Shown here one piece after another: positions 1 to 12,800 of a stretch of 64,000 nucleotides of DNA (position 1 is the first letter of the stretch; the number at the start of each line of letters is the position of its first letter). The notes beneath the pieces are model-generated. The model ran no database searches, was not told the DNA's origin, and worked only from the letters and a program-made list of their open reading frames with translations. This DNA comes from Tomocerus qinae. Taxonomy: Eukaryota; Arthropoda; Collembola; Entomobryomorpha; Tomoceridae. The position numbers and the translations under genes were made by a program. The stretch is taken from assembly GCA_020055645.1 (NCBI GenBank), contig CM034548.1, positions 37,564,296 to 37,628,295 of the forward strand. The letters are read 5' to 3'.

Positions 1-1
1 T

Positions 2-601
2 CAAGACAAGTACGGAAAGGCTCCTCGTATTAAATTATCTGGACACATCAATGCAACTTTTCCATATATTCAACTTCCACTTGATTATATCTTTCCTGAA
101 CTTCTCAAAAATGCAGTGAGAGCTACAATTGAAACTCATGGAGACCTAAACGAAAGTGCTTTGCCTCCCATACAAATAACCATTGCCAATAACGACATCG
201 ATTTCATTATTAGGTTTGTGATAATTTATATTATACTTTTTATAATTAAGCCGACCGTCCTTCAAGATTATAACAGACTTATTTTATTTTTCAGGATTTC
301 TGATCGAGGTGGTGGCATTCCCCATCATCTAATGCCAAAGATCATGGTTTACAGTTTCAGCACAGCTGATCTATCGGTGGAGTATAACATGGAGTCTGAC
401 CTTTTCAGTAACATGGTAGAAACAGCGAATAGCACTACTTCGGGACCTATGCATGGCTATGGATTTGGGCTTCCAACCTCTCGTGCCTACGCTGAATATC
501 TCGGCGGTGGACTCACAATTCAATCTCTTCAAGGAATTGGGACAGACATCTACCTTCGTTTAAAACACATTGATTCTAAGTCCGAATCTTTTAGGATTTA
601 G
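2..601 (+). CDS. BCKDK: Branched-chain 2-oxoacid dehydrogenase kinase, C-terminal part (5' end outside window)
   Basis: This mitochondrial matrix kinase phosphorylates and inactivates the E1-alpha subunit of the branched-chain 2-oxoacid dehydrogenase complex, restraining leucine, isoleucine and valine breakdown. Two coding exons are visible: up to 213 (open at the window edge) and 295-601, joined across an AG|G arginine codon. The GHKL ATP-binding fold is evident. The N box is seen as [12 protein letters not shown], the G1 box as ISDRGGGI and the G2 box as [18 protein letters not shown]. The C-terminus [15 protein letters not shown] is the BCKDK type and not the longer tail of pyruvate dehydrogenase kinases, which decides between the two closely related families. 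The gene ends at TAG 599-601. The upstream part, including the BCDHK_Adom3 helical domain, lies before the window. The 81-bp intron (214-294) is a multiple of three and has no in-frame stop. Confidence 0.95.
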   Translation, partial: QDKYGKAPRIKLSGHINATFPYIQLPLDYIFPELLKNAVRATIETHGDLNESALPPIQITIANNDIDFIIRFVIIYIILFIIKPTVLQDYNRLILFFRISDRGGGIPHHLMPKIMVYSFSTADLSVEYNMESDLFSNMVETANSTTSGPMHGYGFGLPTSRAYAEYLGGGLTIQSLQGIGTDIYLRLKHIDSKSESFRI

Positions 602-3324
602 AAAGATTGGCACTGTTGTTGATATTTGTGTCTGAATTTTAATGTGCTTGTACTTATCAAAATGGTGTGCTTGAAAACATACTTGATTTACCCGGTTGGC
701 TGCTATGTATTGTGTTGTGTTACATGTAATGTTTTTAACTTTGTCTACAAAATGGTAGCGAAGTATTGCAATTGTTTTAGTCAACGACGACTGATTCTGT
801 ATTTCCAGTAAAAAGCAAAAATGCTTCCTCTGTATTATTCTACTATAAAGAAATAGAAACTGCACCAAAAAGTAACGTATTATCTCCAATTAGTAGTATC
901 TATTTCAAGTTCAAACTTAATTCACTAAGCAGGTTCAGTTTCTTTCGTTTTACTTATGTACTTATTAGAATACAAATGCAATTTAATGTACCTAACTAAA
1001 TAATATAAATAAGTAAAGTAAATAGATAATTGTATTGAGAACTCATACCAAGTTTAACTTAGGAATTGTATGCTATCAATGCAAGAAATAGTTGTGATAA
1101 TTTACACAGTTGTACTTGAAGGTAGACGGCATGTGGGCAGTCAGTCTATCTATTCAATGTCTTGCCACCGAAATATTCTCTTAAAAGTGGAATGCCATTA
1201 TGTGTTAGTGTATTTATACTATTAATCACGTTTGATAACTAGACTAATTAGACAATGAAGAATTCATTAACAAGATAATATGATAGAAATATCTTAGAAA
1301 AACAGTATGTAGGTGACTGAAATGGTATATCAGCTGTAGAACACGACTTGCAAGTTTACCACTGATTGTTAAATAACTCGCATGAAATATCATTGTCATG
1401 TATTTGGCGTTTTATGCGGCATTTTATGTGGTGTCAAGAAGTCAAAAACAATTTCGTACATGTATGTGGAATGGTTTAAGATAAGACAAAAGTTTCACAC
1501 TTTATACAAACTATGTAGAATTGTATGAAATTGTCAAAACTAGAGGAAAGCCTTATATTTACAGCGCTATATAAGATTTAAATCTAATGGCTACTAGAAT
1601 TTAATTGCAAAATAAATGCAATCTTCTTGCAAACAAACAAGTAAGTTCTCATGTATACCGATCCAGCCAAGTCTGTATCTCTATGCATTAACTATGACAA
1701 TGCAATATTTGTGATTTCCACAGATTTTGAATTTTTCATTATTTATTTAATTAATTAATAAAAGTATCCATTGAAGAACTGCAATTACAAATAGCAAACC
1801 AAATGAACTAATTTCATTTGGAGAAATGGGTACTTTTAAATATTGTTTTCTCTATAGTGCAATGAAAGTAGTATTCTTATTACCCAAAGGTATTATTATT
1901 GTCTGACAGAGAGCTAAACTGAGAATTTACGCCATGTATATCTCATTTTGAATCTCAATTAATAACCATTATTAGCATGACAATTAGTTTTGGTACTTTT
2001 TTGGGTGTGCACATGAGCATAGTTTATAGAATAATTAGCCGTATCGTTTATCATATTTGCTTTTGTAAAGTATCAGTTAATTATGTAATTTCAAAATTTT
2101 TATGTTGATCTTAATAATTACACATAGTTCAATAATAGTTTTGTAGCTAATTCTTAAAACGGAAGGTGGTAAATAGTATTATTAATTGCTTTACAATTGC
2201 GTGCATAGTATCTGTACATAAAATGTTGTCGATCTGATAAAATGTATAGCTTCCCAATAATGCATAGTTTCTGTACAAATCATTTGTTACATTGCCGAAC
2301 ATTCAAAAATAAATATAAGCTGATGTTGATATAAAATGTTACGCATCGCAAAGTTAAGTGTATTTTTTACTGTTATAAATACCAGGTTTCCAAGAATATC
2401 ATTAGACCGTTCACAAGCGGGTAACATTTTAGAAAATTTTGGATGTAGAAAGCATTCTTCTTATTTCCCACCCTTCTATCCATATAATGTGACCCTTGCT
2501 CACTAAATACATTTCTTACTATCAAGGACGTTTACTTTGTGCAAAGGTATTAAAATTGCCTTTGACCTTTGAGCAGAGACTAAAATAAATTGTAATTATA
2601 TGACGGCAAAATGGAAAACTGTATAAATCGGAAAAGTATCATATTTTCTACGTTTTGGCTCGGTACCCTATTTTTCCTATATGCTTATGTAGTAGACTTC
2701 CATTTATAACTTTTGTACTTTCAGCTCACAAAATGAGATAGCTTCTAGTATTTTTGGACGTTCATAATATCCTCTATGAAGTTCTTGTATAATTTAAGTA
2801 CCTACCTGTAGTAATGAACCTACACTCCCACAACATCTAAACTACACAATAATCAACATTCCCACTTGCTATTTATTCATACCTTTCACTAGACATACTC
2901 ATAAGTTTCTATTTTAATTCCTCATATAGCTTCCTTTACTCCTCAAGATGAGCACGTCTCATTACTAAGTATACTGTTATCAACCCGAGAGCTGTCAAAA
3001 ACAGAATTTTTCGTTTAAATAAATATTTCATTCTATCCTCCTACCTTCTCTAAACTGACTTAATTATTTCGTTAAAAGTTTCATATTTAGAATTATTTAG
3101 CACTCCTCCAACTCCCACCCCTTCTCTATATACATTCACATTAATGAAAAATTTTACATTTCAATTGAGATTTATTTCCGTCCTTCAATAGTTATTTTTC
3201 AAAGCAGTTAAACCATAGTAAACACAACTGAAGTTTTTATGACTATCAAAACGAGGACAAAGTGAACGCGCGGTATCTCAGGAACATATAGACCGATTTA
3301 CATGGTGTCGAGTTTGCCGTAATG

Positions 3325-3560
3325 ATCTTGCATAATGACTAAACGATTGTTATTTGGAATTGTTTGAATGCAGGTTCCATTAAAAAATAGAGGTCCAAGG
3401 ATTCCGCCTCACCACAATCATGTCCAACAGCACTTTTAAATTCACTCTTAAACTGTGATGGAGTAACGAACAACGAACGGTATTTAGAAATGCCAAATGA
3501 CTTAATTGGCCAGCTATTCAAGTAATTCAAAATCCCAATCGTTTAGTCATTATGGAAGAT
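3325..3560. mobile_element. MITE-like element with about 45-bp terminal inverted repeats
   Basis: A perfect 19-bp inverted repeat, CATAATGACTAAACGATTG, begins at 3331 and its reverse complement ends at about 3555. Similarity continues inward for some 25 more bases with mismatches (TTATTTGGAATTGTTTGAAT against GGATTTTGAATTACTTGAAT). The interior is short and non-coding; an open frame on the minus strand here is incidental. I cannot define a target-site duplication, so the superfamily is open. Confidence 0.6.
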
Positions 3561-4879
3561 GAGGCACCCCTGCATTTCAGCCTTGATGCTAGGGAATGAT
3601 TTGATACCCACTTCCCTGACACATGCATTGGGATAGGGGAGAACCCTGTACTCTGCCAAATTGAATCAAATTCAATAGGGTTCGTCACCAGTCCATAGGC
3701 ATTGATTTTACCAAGTTGACCAATATTGGATATTGGTCAAGCTACCGTTAGGACGAGAGGAGGGACGGACGTACGGACAGACTGTGCGGTTCTATAAGGA
3801 CGCTTTTTCAGGCGAGCTAAAACTAACTATTTCGTTTTTTAAATGTAAGTATCATATTAAATTTATTTCTTAGGTCTATAAAATTCACCTATGAATGTTT
3901 AATGCATAATTCCAGTACATTTAAAATCAGTGTTAAGCTGATTTCTTCAAATGAGATTTGTTAAAAATCTCATTCGCCAATTTCTCTTTTGTCGAGAAAT
4001 GATCTGTTATGGATCATCTTGGTTAAACACTATAAAATAAATAATTAATTGCATAGTAGTAAATGAAAAAACGAATTTAGCTGATATGTATGTTTACGCC
4101 AATAGTAAGACGTAAAATATATCAAATACGGCACATATAGCGCTGAAAAGATACCCTAAATATATATTGAAAATAAATACACCGAATGGTATACTGTGGT
4201 AAACGGCCTTGCTAAAATCCAAAGAGCTTGCTACAGGGTAGCAACTTTGGAATTGCAAAAATTAAGGTACCATTTATGCTGAAAGGCTTTACCTATACAA
4301 AGGTATAACATTTGGTACATCAGAGTGTTTAATTATGCTGAATTTCGTATTTGAACGTTTACAACGAACGTGACACCGTTTACAAATAGGATAAAAAGGC
4401 TTGCTGTAGGATTTAGCTCTCCTAACGAGCTTGTATCATCCCACAGACGGACGTACAGTATGTCCGTCCGTGTACCCACGATAAATTTGACCGTCCAAAG
4501 TATGCATCAATATCCTATTTATCCAAAACTGGCAGTTGCTAATTATTTTTTATATTGGAGGCTTCCATTCCTAAAACCAACTGCTAAATTGCACAAGGAA
4601 ATATTTGTTGTGCATACTTAACAAAAAATCTGATCAAACTATATTCCTAAATGCACTTTTACTTTCACAAATTGCCTATATGTACAGCTAGAGCACTTAT
4701 TTGCTCATAATAATTAAAAATCACTTCAAATGATTAAGATATATATGGTCATTCTGATTTAAATAGACCTGTTTCATGAATCTATATAGATGATAGCCAT
4801 TTTAGGCAATATTTGGTAAAAATGTAGAGGTACAATAGGCCGATGAGAATTTGCACACCTATTAATCAATACCCTTTTC

Positions 4880-4965
4880 ATAGGCGTCGGAACCGGGTAA
4901 CAGGGTGGACAATGTCCCCCTCGAATAAGGCCAGGAGTAACATGTCCCCCTTAAAATGTTCTAAA
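4880..4965. mobile_element. Possible DNA transposon end (fragment)
   Basis: The stretch beginning TAGGCGTCGGAACCGGG and followed by two CCCCCT-rich blocks resembles the GC-rich tips of degraded hAT-type elements and stands out from its AT-rich surroundings. No matching opposite end was found, so this is a weak call from sequence style alone. Confidence 0.25.
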
Positions 4966-6857
4966 AATGTGGTTAAGCTGTGAGTGGGAGTGGAAAAGTA
5001 CTGAGGTTGAAAGTGCCCAAAACATAAACATTAGACCGCGCTTACATGTGGCTGAATCCTCATAAGGCCACCCATAAGCTAGCCGGCAACTGATAGCTCG
5101 TATAGCTTAAGAAGGACGAATGGTATTGCACGCAAAGACATTTGTTTAATTGAAAGAGATGGAGTCTTCCTGTGCAGCAAGTGAGTTTATGTAAGATTAT
5201 GATAAAAAAGGTTATGTTTGTAGGGTAGGGAGCCCCACCCTAAGATGGGCCGTTTTAGTCTGGCCGATTCCTGTGGTCGCTACAAAGATGGAAATATGCA
5301 TGCCAGTAAATAAAGAATAACCCTCATAATAACAATTTTTCACATTATTAACACATTTTGGCAAACTACCCCATTCTATTCACAGCCCTTTTGCCAAGTT
5401 ATCACCAAAGAAAAAAACTATTTTGTCAAAATGTTATTTTCCAAATCGAAAAATCTTTTTAATGAGTTTGTTTTCATTTTAGTAATCAAAAGATAGATCT
5501 ATTTCTACTATTATTCTACCAAAAATGTGCACACGGTCCCGTTTACTCCGGCGAGCTTCTGTTACGGCTTGCTGTAGGTTTTTATTTGTAACTTATTTTT
5601 TTTATGTTTGGTTTAATGTTTTAAATTTTAATCGGTCGACCAACCGATGGCCTTTCAAACTTTTTTACTTCATGTACCATCATTAATCATTTTGCATTTA
5701 TCTCATATATATATATATTCATAATCCATAATCATACATGATACATCTTAATCTTAGTCACTTCTTAGTGTACTTTAGTTTAAGAAAATGCAGAAGACAG
5801 CTTACAAAAATTCTTGTAATTTCTACGAAATCACTTTTGATGAGGTATCCGAACAACTCCCTCACACACGAAATACTTAAGTTAAAAACTCATTCGAAAG
5901 AAGGTCCTCGGAAGGAATAATATCTGTCACGAATTGGAAAATGGACCTCAAATTTCTCTTTAAATACAGCTGGAGCTAGGGGTTAATGGTACCTTAAAAG
6001 TCGAACATGTAAGTTGGAAGTTGGAACTAACCAAAATGTAATAAATAAATGTAGTCCGCAAGTCCAATCTACAGTAAGTTTCAAGGCGAATAATGTATAT
6101 GTATGCTACTTTGTGTAGATCTGTCTCACTTTCGCTATAGAAAGAATCAAGAACTGCGAGAGAACGCTACGGCTCAAACTCAACTTTAGACTTGTCCTGT
6201 TGCAAGCCAGAGAGAAGAGATTTTTGCTCGCTTTCGCACTTCTCTTTCATCTCTTTCACAGTAAACTTACGCTTTATTCCGGCTCGCTGAAGAGATCGCT
6301 AGAAAGAGTATTCCCATCAAATTTTCTCGTGGCTCAAGCTTGTGTATATTTCACAATTTAAGTAATAGCTGTACATATTTCATGATCGAACTCTGTATCT
6401 TCTTATTGACATTTGAAAACTCTACTCACAGAAATTAAAACAAGGCGACAACTTTAGTTTTCTGTTTTGGAGTTCATAGTGAGTGGTAACATTACTCTGC
6501 TTTCATTTAGCAAATCAAAGTTCTCGTATTCGTACATTCTCACTCTCAGTTATCTTAGCCTTTTATTCTAATTGGGGAACAACGCGTTTTTACTGCAGTA
6601 AACTAAAATCTTCTCAATTGGCATTCCTATTCTCACAACAACTTGTCTCAATTCATTCAGCACTTGTTCCTAAGATACGGCAATGGATAAGCACATTTCA
6701 GCACACATTGCGTAAAAATAATTATAAATTGTTACTCTGAACAAAAGTTGACCGCAAAGAAACGACACTTCGAGCGAGGAAATTGAGATTCCTGAAAAAA
6801 GATAATTCTGTAAAATTCAGTGATTGTCACCTTTGTAAGGTTGAGTAATTAGCAATC

Positions 6858-9800
6858 ATGAGTGAAAAGGCATGGCAGCCGCCTTCCAATCGTCTCAATT
6901 GGATTGATTTTGTCGTCATTGCCGTCTACTTCATCTTTGTTCTTGCTGTTGGGCTCTATGTAAGTACATTTTTGTATAATATAATTTGCAATATTAGTTA
7001 GTTTATTTCTAATATTGAAGCATATTTTTTGCAAAGTTGCAAAACTTAGGGAATTTAATATTTATCTATCCCTACTACATAATTAGTGTGCAAACCTTTT
7101 TTTACTGTAATATTATGTAGTAGCATATAGGTATATATTGTCTAAAGAAGCTGATGTTCGTTAAATTGAGGATAAAATTTCCACAAATAATACACTCATA
7201 TTTTCATAAGGTGCATTGATACGCATGTAACAAAAGTAAATATTAACGGTGATGACAAAGCGATTTAAGCTCAATATTTAACCTGTTTTGCATCAAAAAT
7301 ATTACATCAGATTTGCTCACAATTCATAAAGTCCCAATTACATCAAAATGATAGGATGGTCATTATGTTTAGACAACACATGTTTTCCAAATGATATCAG
7401 CAGTATACACCTCATTCCACAAATATTGTAATGCTATTGTAAAGCTGTATTATGCATTACCTGGAAACTGATAAGACCTTTTATACATATAGCTCAAATC
7501 CAGTAATGCTGATTCATGTCATTTTTTGTTCATGGCAATTTGCATGTCAACGTCTTTTGTTACATTAGACGAATATCAAAATGATAATACATCATGTATT
7601 ACATATTGCATCGCATGTCTAGGGAGTTGTATTTCCGAAAAGCTATAAGTAAATAGATGCATTAATCCAGAAGACAAAAAATATTAAGAAAAGGAGAATC
7701 GAGAACTCCGACTGCCTATCTTTCTGCCGACATAAATAATAATATCTCTTCTAATTAGATGAGTTACCTGTCTACATATATAAAATGTGTTCGCGAGATA
7801 TGTCCAATTGGTCACCTACACCTTGTATGTGTATCTTGTGCTATTATAGTAGAAAACTTGCTTAGGACATTGTATAAAGATATTAATTATAAAGGAAAGT
7901 ATACAGTGACAGATTAAATAAGTATAGGATCTGCTGCTGGTCTGTAGTAAGATTCGCTCAGATTGTGTATGGTGTAATGATGCTAATATTATTATGTGAT
8001 ACTTTGAGTCTTTGAGTCAATTCCATATGTAGTTTCCCAAAACGGCACACTTGGGAAAAATTGAAACAGTCTTATCACTGAGAATGTACTAGGGCAACAC
8101 TTTTCATGTTACAAAACTTTTGAATTTTAGGAATTAATTATTTCAAATTGAATTGTGAAGTCATGAAGTTAAATTCAATGGAAAAGCGATTACGGAAATT
8201 AAAAAAAACGACTGCTTTTCTGCAAACATCCTATTATTTTCGCACTGTTGAGTTCATTGAAATAAATCGCCTAGAGACACGTCTCTGGGAATTGGGAAGA
8301 TTATTCTTACCCTTTCCCAATTTAGACACCTTTGAACTTTGCGAAAATAAGTTTATAGTCATGAAAACTTTCAAGCAAGATTAACATACGTCTCAAAGAA
8401 ATGTGACTGCGTGACATTATGACATTAATAGAAACTGGAAATTGAATCTGTTTCTAAAAGTAGCGGCATTGACAGATCTCCAGGATAAATCTTCTCTTAG
8501 AATTTATACAGCATCTACTATTGCATTCATCTCGTATTATATAAAAGACTTGAGTAAGTACTACTGCATTGATGAAGATGAATATAACATAACATTGCAT
8601 TGCATTGGTTCAAGTATACTCAGAATATCTGAATTTACCTTTTACAGAGTTACAGCCGATATTATACGGGAATAATGTATACGGTATTATTTTTAAGTCG
8701 CAAAATTGGATTGTAGGAGCAAAACTAAAAGTAGAAATTGGTCGATTATCAGATAATAAGAGAACAATTACTACATTTAGAACTCATAGGTGACTACATT
8801 GTTTTCTAGTCTCTATTCCTAACCAAATATTTCTATGTAGTATGTGATTAGTTCTGACATGCACGTCAGCGGCATCCTAAATCTGAGATAACGGAGAAGT
8901 TTTTCCCCAAAACAGGCTAAAAATCTCAAAAATTTATTGCGTTTCGCACGAAGATGTTAAGTTTTTGCCATATTTATTAATTGTGCCCCTTGACCAAATT
9001 TCTGGTTACGTTATTGAGTTCTAGTACAAATAATTGCAGGTTGTCTGTAGCATTTATGTGTATTTATACTACACAATATTATACTAAGTATAATATTGTC
9101 GTTTCAATACATTAAAACTACGTAGTTGAGTGCATTGCCATGCGATATATATTATACCTTATGAGACATTTTCCGATAGGCATCGAAAGAAAATATATCT
9201 TGGCGATTGGGGATTATATAATGACGCAATGAATTCTGAAAGCTAGGAAATTAATTCTGATTCAGTTTCAGTTGTATGTAGATATTCAGTTCCATTAGCT
9301 CATCAATGTTAATTTGATTTCAAAACTTTACTCCGTATTGCTCAAAAATGTATGTAAATAAATATTAAGCTCACCATAAAGAATTTTATGGTTACTACCT
9401 ACAAGCTACTAGACTAGTATTAAGTGTTTCAAACCGTCGTAAAAACTTTGTCAATAATATGCGTGTAATTAAAATTGCCCCAGAATGCGCCAAGACGACA
9501 TATCAAACGACATATATGCACTTAATATTAAAATGTCTTGTCAAATGTGGTTTTCTGCAACCTGCAATCTGTAAAAATTGTAGTTTTTATATTAACAGAA
9601 AGTATAGCGAATATATACAGGTCATAGCTTTGAGGCAAACAAATAAAGTCTATCATCTAGAAGGGATGCAAATTTATTGCTTCTCGGATGACAATGATCT
9701 TTACTTTTTCACTGCCAAAAATTATTTCATCATTACAATTATAAATAACACTTTTTGGATTTTTCCTTACTTGTTCAATAATTTCAAAACCATGGTTGGT

Positions 9801-12800
9801 TAAAAGTATTATTTAATGTTTCCTATTGCAATTACATTTATTATTGCACATAATAATATATAATTTATATTTTGATGACAATATGCAATAAGAATGTAAA
9901 GTAAATTACAAGTCGGTAATCAAAAACGGTACGGGATGTCTACCTTACAAACCTACTGGCTTAGTGAATTCTTTTATATGAGCGGTAATAATAAAGCCAT
10001 AAGTTAATTTATGTTCCTCATTTCCATAATGACTTTATCTACCTAATAATAACTAATAAAATGATGTACGTAGTAAGTGAACAGGATGTAGTATAATGAT
10101 AACACCTGTGTGTGGGGCTACAACCAAAAGTTATTGTTATCAGCATTATATTTATGTTTGTAATTATAGACTGACGGTCGACCATAACCCATTAGAAGGT
10201 CAATCCTTGCTTATAAAATTTCTCTCGAACAATGACAAGTGGGATACAAAGGATTTAGTACTATTTTGGTTGGATGCCTCACTAACAAGTACTCAGTAGC
10301 ATAGGCAGGAGTGAGTAGTGGCTAAACTTATCTTTACTAGGTTGCTGAGTCCATAGGTACAAATAATTTATTCATGCTAATCGGTCACTATCTATCAATT
10401 CGAAATCAGCAATGAAGCATGAACAATTACAAAAGTAGTACTAGCGATTCCCAACCTTCCACAAGTGTTTCCTAGTAAATTAGATGCAATATGCATCTAA
10501 GCTTCCAATGATTGCTAGCTAGCACCGCAGTTCAGCACAATAATAATGCAAGTGAATTGCATTTCCAAGAATTAAGGACATTACACTTCCTATTAGCTGC
10601 ATTTTTAGTACGTAAAGCTTTTTTTGGTGGATTCCGAAGATTACATTCACATTACGATCAAAAAGGAAAGTGATAGAATGCGGACATTTAAAAGTCATGC
10701 TTTTAAATGTCCGTTTAAAAGTCATAAGAAATGCTCACACAGTTTTGAATAATAAGCCGATAGTGGAATTTGATGAATTCAATTTAGTTATCCAAAATGT
10801 TTGTCAATTGCAATTTTCATTTTCATTGCATTAACGTAAGAAAAATCCAAGTATTAGCAAAATACCGTCCAAGTTGAGTATTTATGCAATTTGTACTAAA
10901 ACTGCTCAGAATGTCATTCTGTTTCCAGTAGAAAAATGTAAATCATTGATATTCATGTGCTAGCACTACGCACAAACATGCCTTGGGTTTAATGAAATGA
11001 TAAGAATTATAATGAACATAATACATCGTTTATTAATAACCCATTGTCACTAACCGAATTAAATCCGTTGAAGGTAAATGTTTTATATCGCTTAATTCTG
11101 AAAAATGAATTACGTTTTACATGCATGCATTAATTTTTTGCTCCTCCCGTTTCTCTGTTGGCAGCACCGTATAATATAAAAAAATAAATAAGCGAAGTCA
11201 TAAATATAATATTTTCTGTCATGAAATTGCTTTAAATATGATCTACTCATTTCTACTAATTTGCTCATTTTGAAAGCAGAATAGGTTTTTAAATCTACAA
11301 TAGTACATCTATAGTTGTAGAAAATGTAGAAAATAATTGAAATGCAGGGAAAGGTGCGAAACGTCCCATTTTGCTGATGGACGGCAATCCACAATAGAAA
11401 TTAAATGAATGGCACGTTTGTGTAAATTAAATTTTAATAGCTTTCAATTACATTCAAAAGCCCCATTGAAAGAAATGGAAATCCTGACCTACAGTTAGAA
11501 ATGAAGAAAACAAAATAGAAAACATTAATTGTCAATAAAACTGTTGCAAAGCATAATGTACCTTGATTACACTAGGGAATTTAGTCAAATATATCACATT
11601 ATAATACGTATGTAAGGATTTATTTGATCTGGAACAATAAAATAATGAGACAGTGATGAAACACTATGTTTGTATTTTACGAAAGTGATTATTGCTGGCA
11701 CATGCAATGTTTATTGACAAGGAGGATAGCACGGACTACGTCTGCTTACTGATTATCTGTATTGTTATTTTATATTACTAGTGAACCCAGCTAAGGGGCA
11801 AATCTAGCACTCAAAAGAAATTCAGCAGGCCACCCATCACAGTAATAAAAACATCCCATTAGGTTATTATGTTAATTTTGTAAATACAAATTATATTTTA
11901 ATTAATATACTTTTATTTTCTGCAGTGGCAAGGCTGTATTGAGGGGGGCATAGGGAGCAGCCACCCAAAATCCAAGAAAAGGGAAAATTTTTTCTCAAAA
12001 TACCAAAATATTTCGCTTTAGGCTATTTTTGACTCATTTTAAACAAAATAAGCCAAAATTTTTCGCGCTTTGCGCGAATATGCTAAAAGCATATAAGTGT
12101 ATGACGTCATTGCCCCCTCCAAAATCGACTTCTAAATACGGTGCTGTACAGTGGTTGGAAAAATTAGCTGCAGCCCCAACTTCCTGATAAAAAGGAATTT
12201 CCTACACCAAATTAATAACTGTAGTTCGTAGAATCAAATACAGGGAACAATGAAAAACTCTATTTTCGAAGAAACTCCCACAAAGTTACCAAAACGTTTC
12301 CCATTCAAAATCAAATAAATAAGATTCCCCGTGGGATTTTGGAAAACCGTACAAATCCCATGAGTACAAACTTACGAATAAATATTTTTATAGAATAAAT
12401 CGTGGCTCTGGCTCCCAGTACTGTTATTTCATTCTACAAAAAGATGGTCCAACTGGCCCAATGGAATCAAGAGGGTAGTAAAAAGTATACCCAGCTCTAC
12501 TAAAAAATTGAATAAGTTTGTCGATATAGCAGAACCAATTTGAATTAGAAGTTTTGAAATTCTATTTAATAAGCCACATTACGATTATTACGAAATGTCC
12601 CCTTTCGCTAATCATTCCCATTCCATCACCACTCACCATTCAACCTTCTTATGTAAATTTCTATTATTGTTTTGATGTTATCATAATAATATGAAACGAC
12701 TCATTTTGGTGGTTTAGAGGAATTGGACTGTTGGACTTGCGCATTTTGCTTTTAAGGAGCCTGCATATATTACGTGCGTAGTTAATGGGAGGAGGAGGTA

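Larger units (their letters stand above)
602..6857. other. Intergenic region between BCKDK and the SGLT gene
   Basis: No coding region could be supported here. The first part must hold the BCKDK 3' untranslated region, but no single polyadenylation signal stands out: AATAAA occurs around 1610 and 2308, well past the stop codon. The stretch holds a small inverted-repeat element near 3.3-3.56 kb and remnants typical of DNA transposons near 4.88-4.96 kb. The transporter promoter and 5' untranslated region should lie in the last few hundred bases before 6858. I see no convincing TATA box there. Confidence 0.6.

Noticed and set aside
6483-6740. 85-codon open frame just upstream of the SGLT start
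   Set aside because: It starts at a non-ATG codon, has no family resemblance, and lies where the transporter 5' untranslated region is expected.
9459-9803. 114-codon open frame in the first SGLT intron
   Set aside because: Composition follows AT-rich codons and no domain, signal or splice context supports it.
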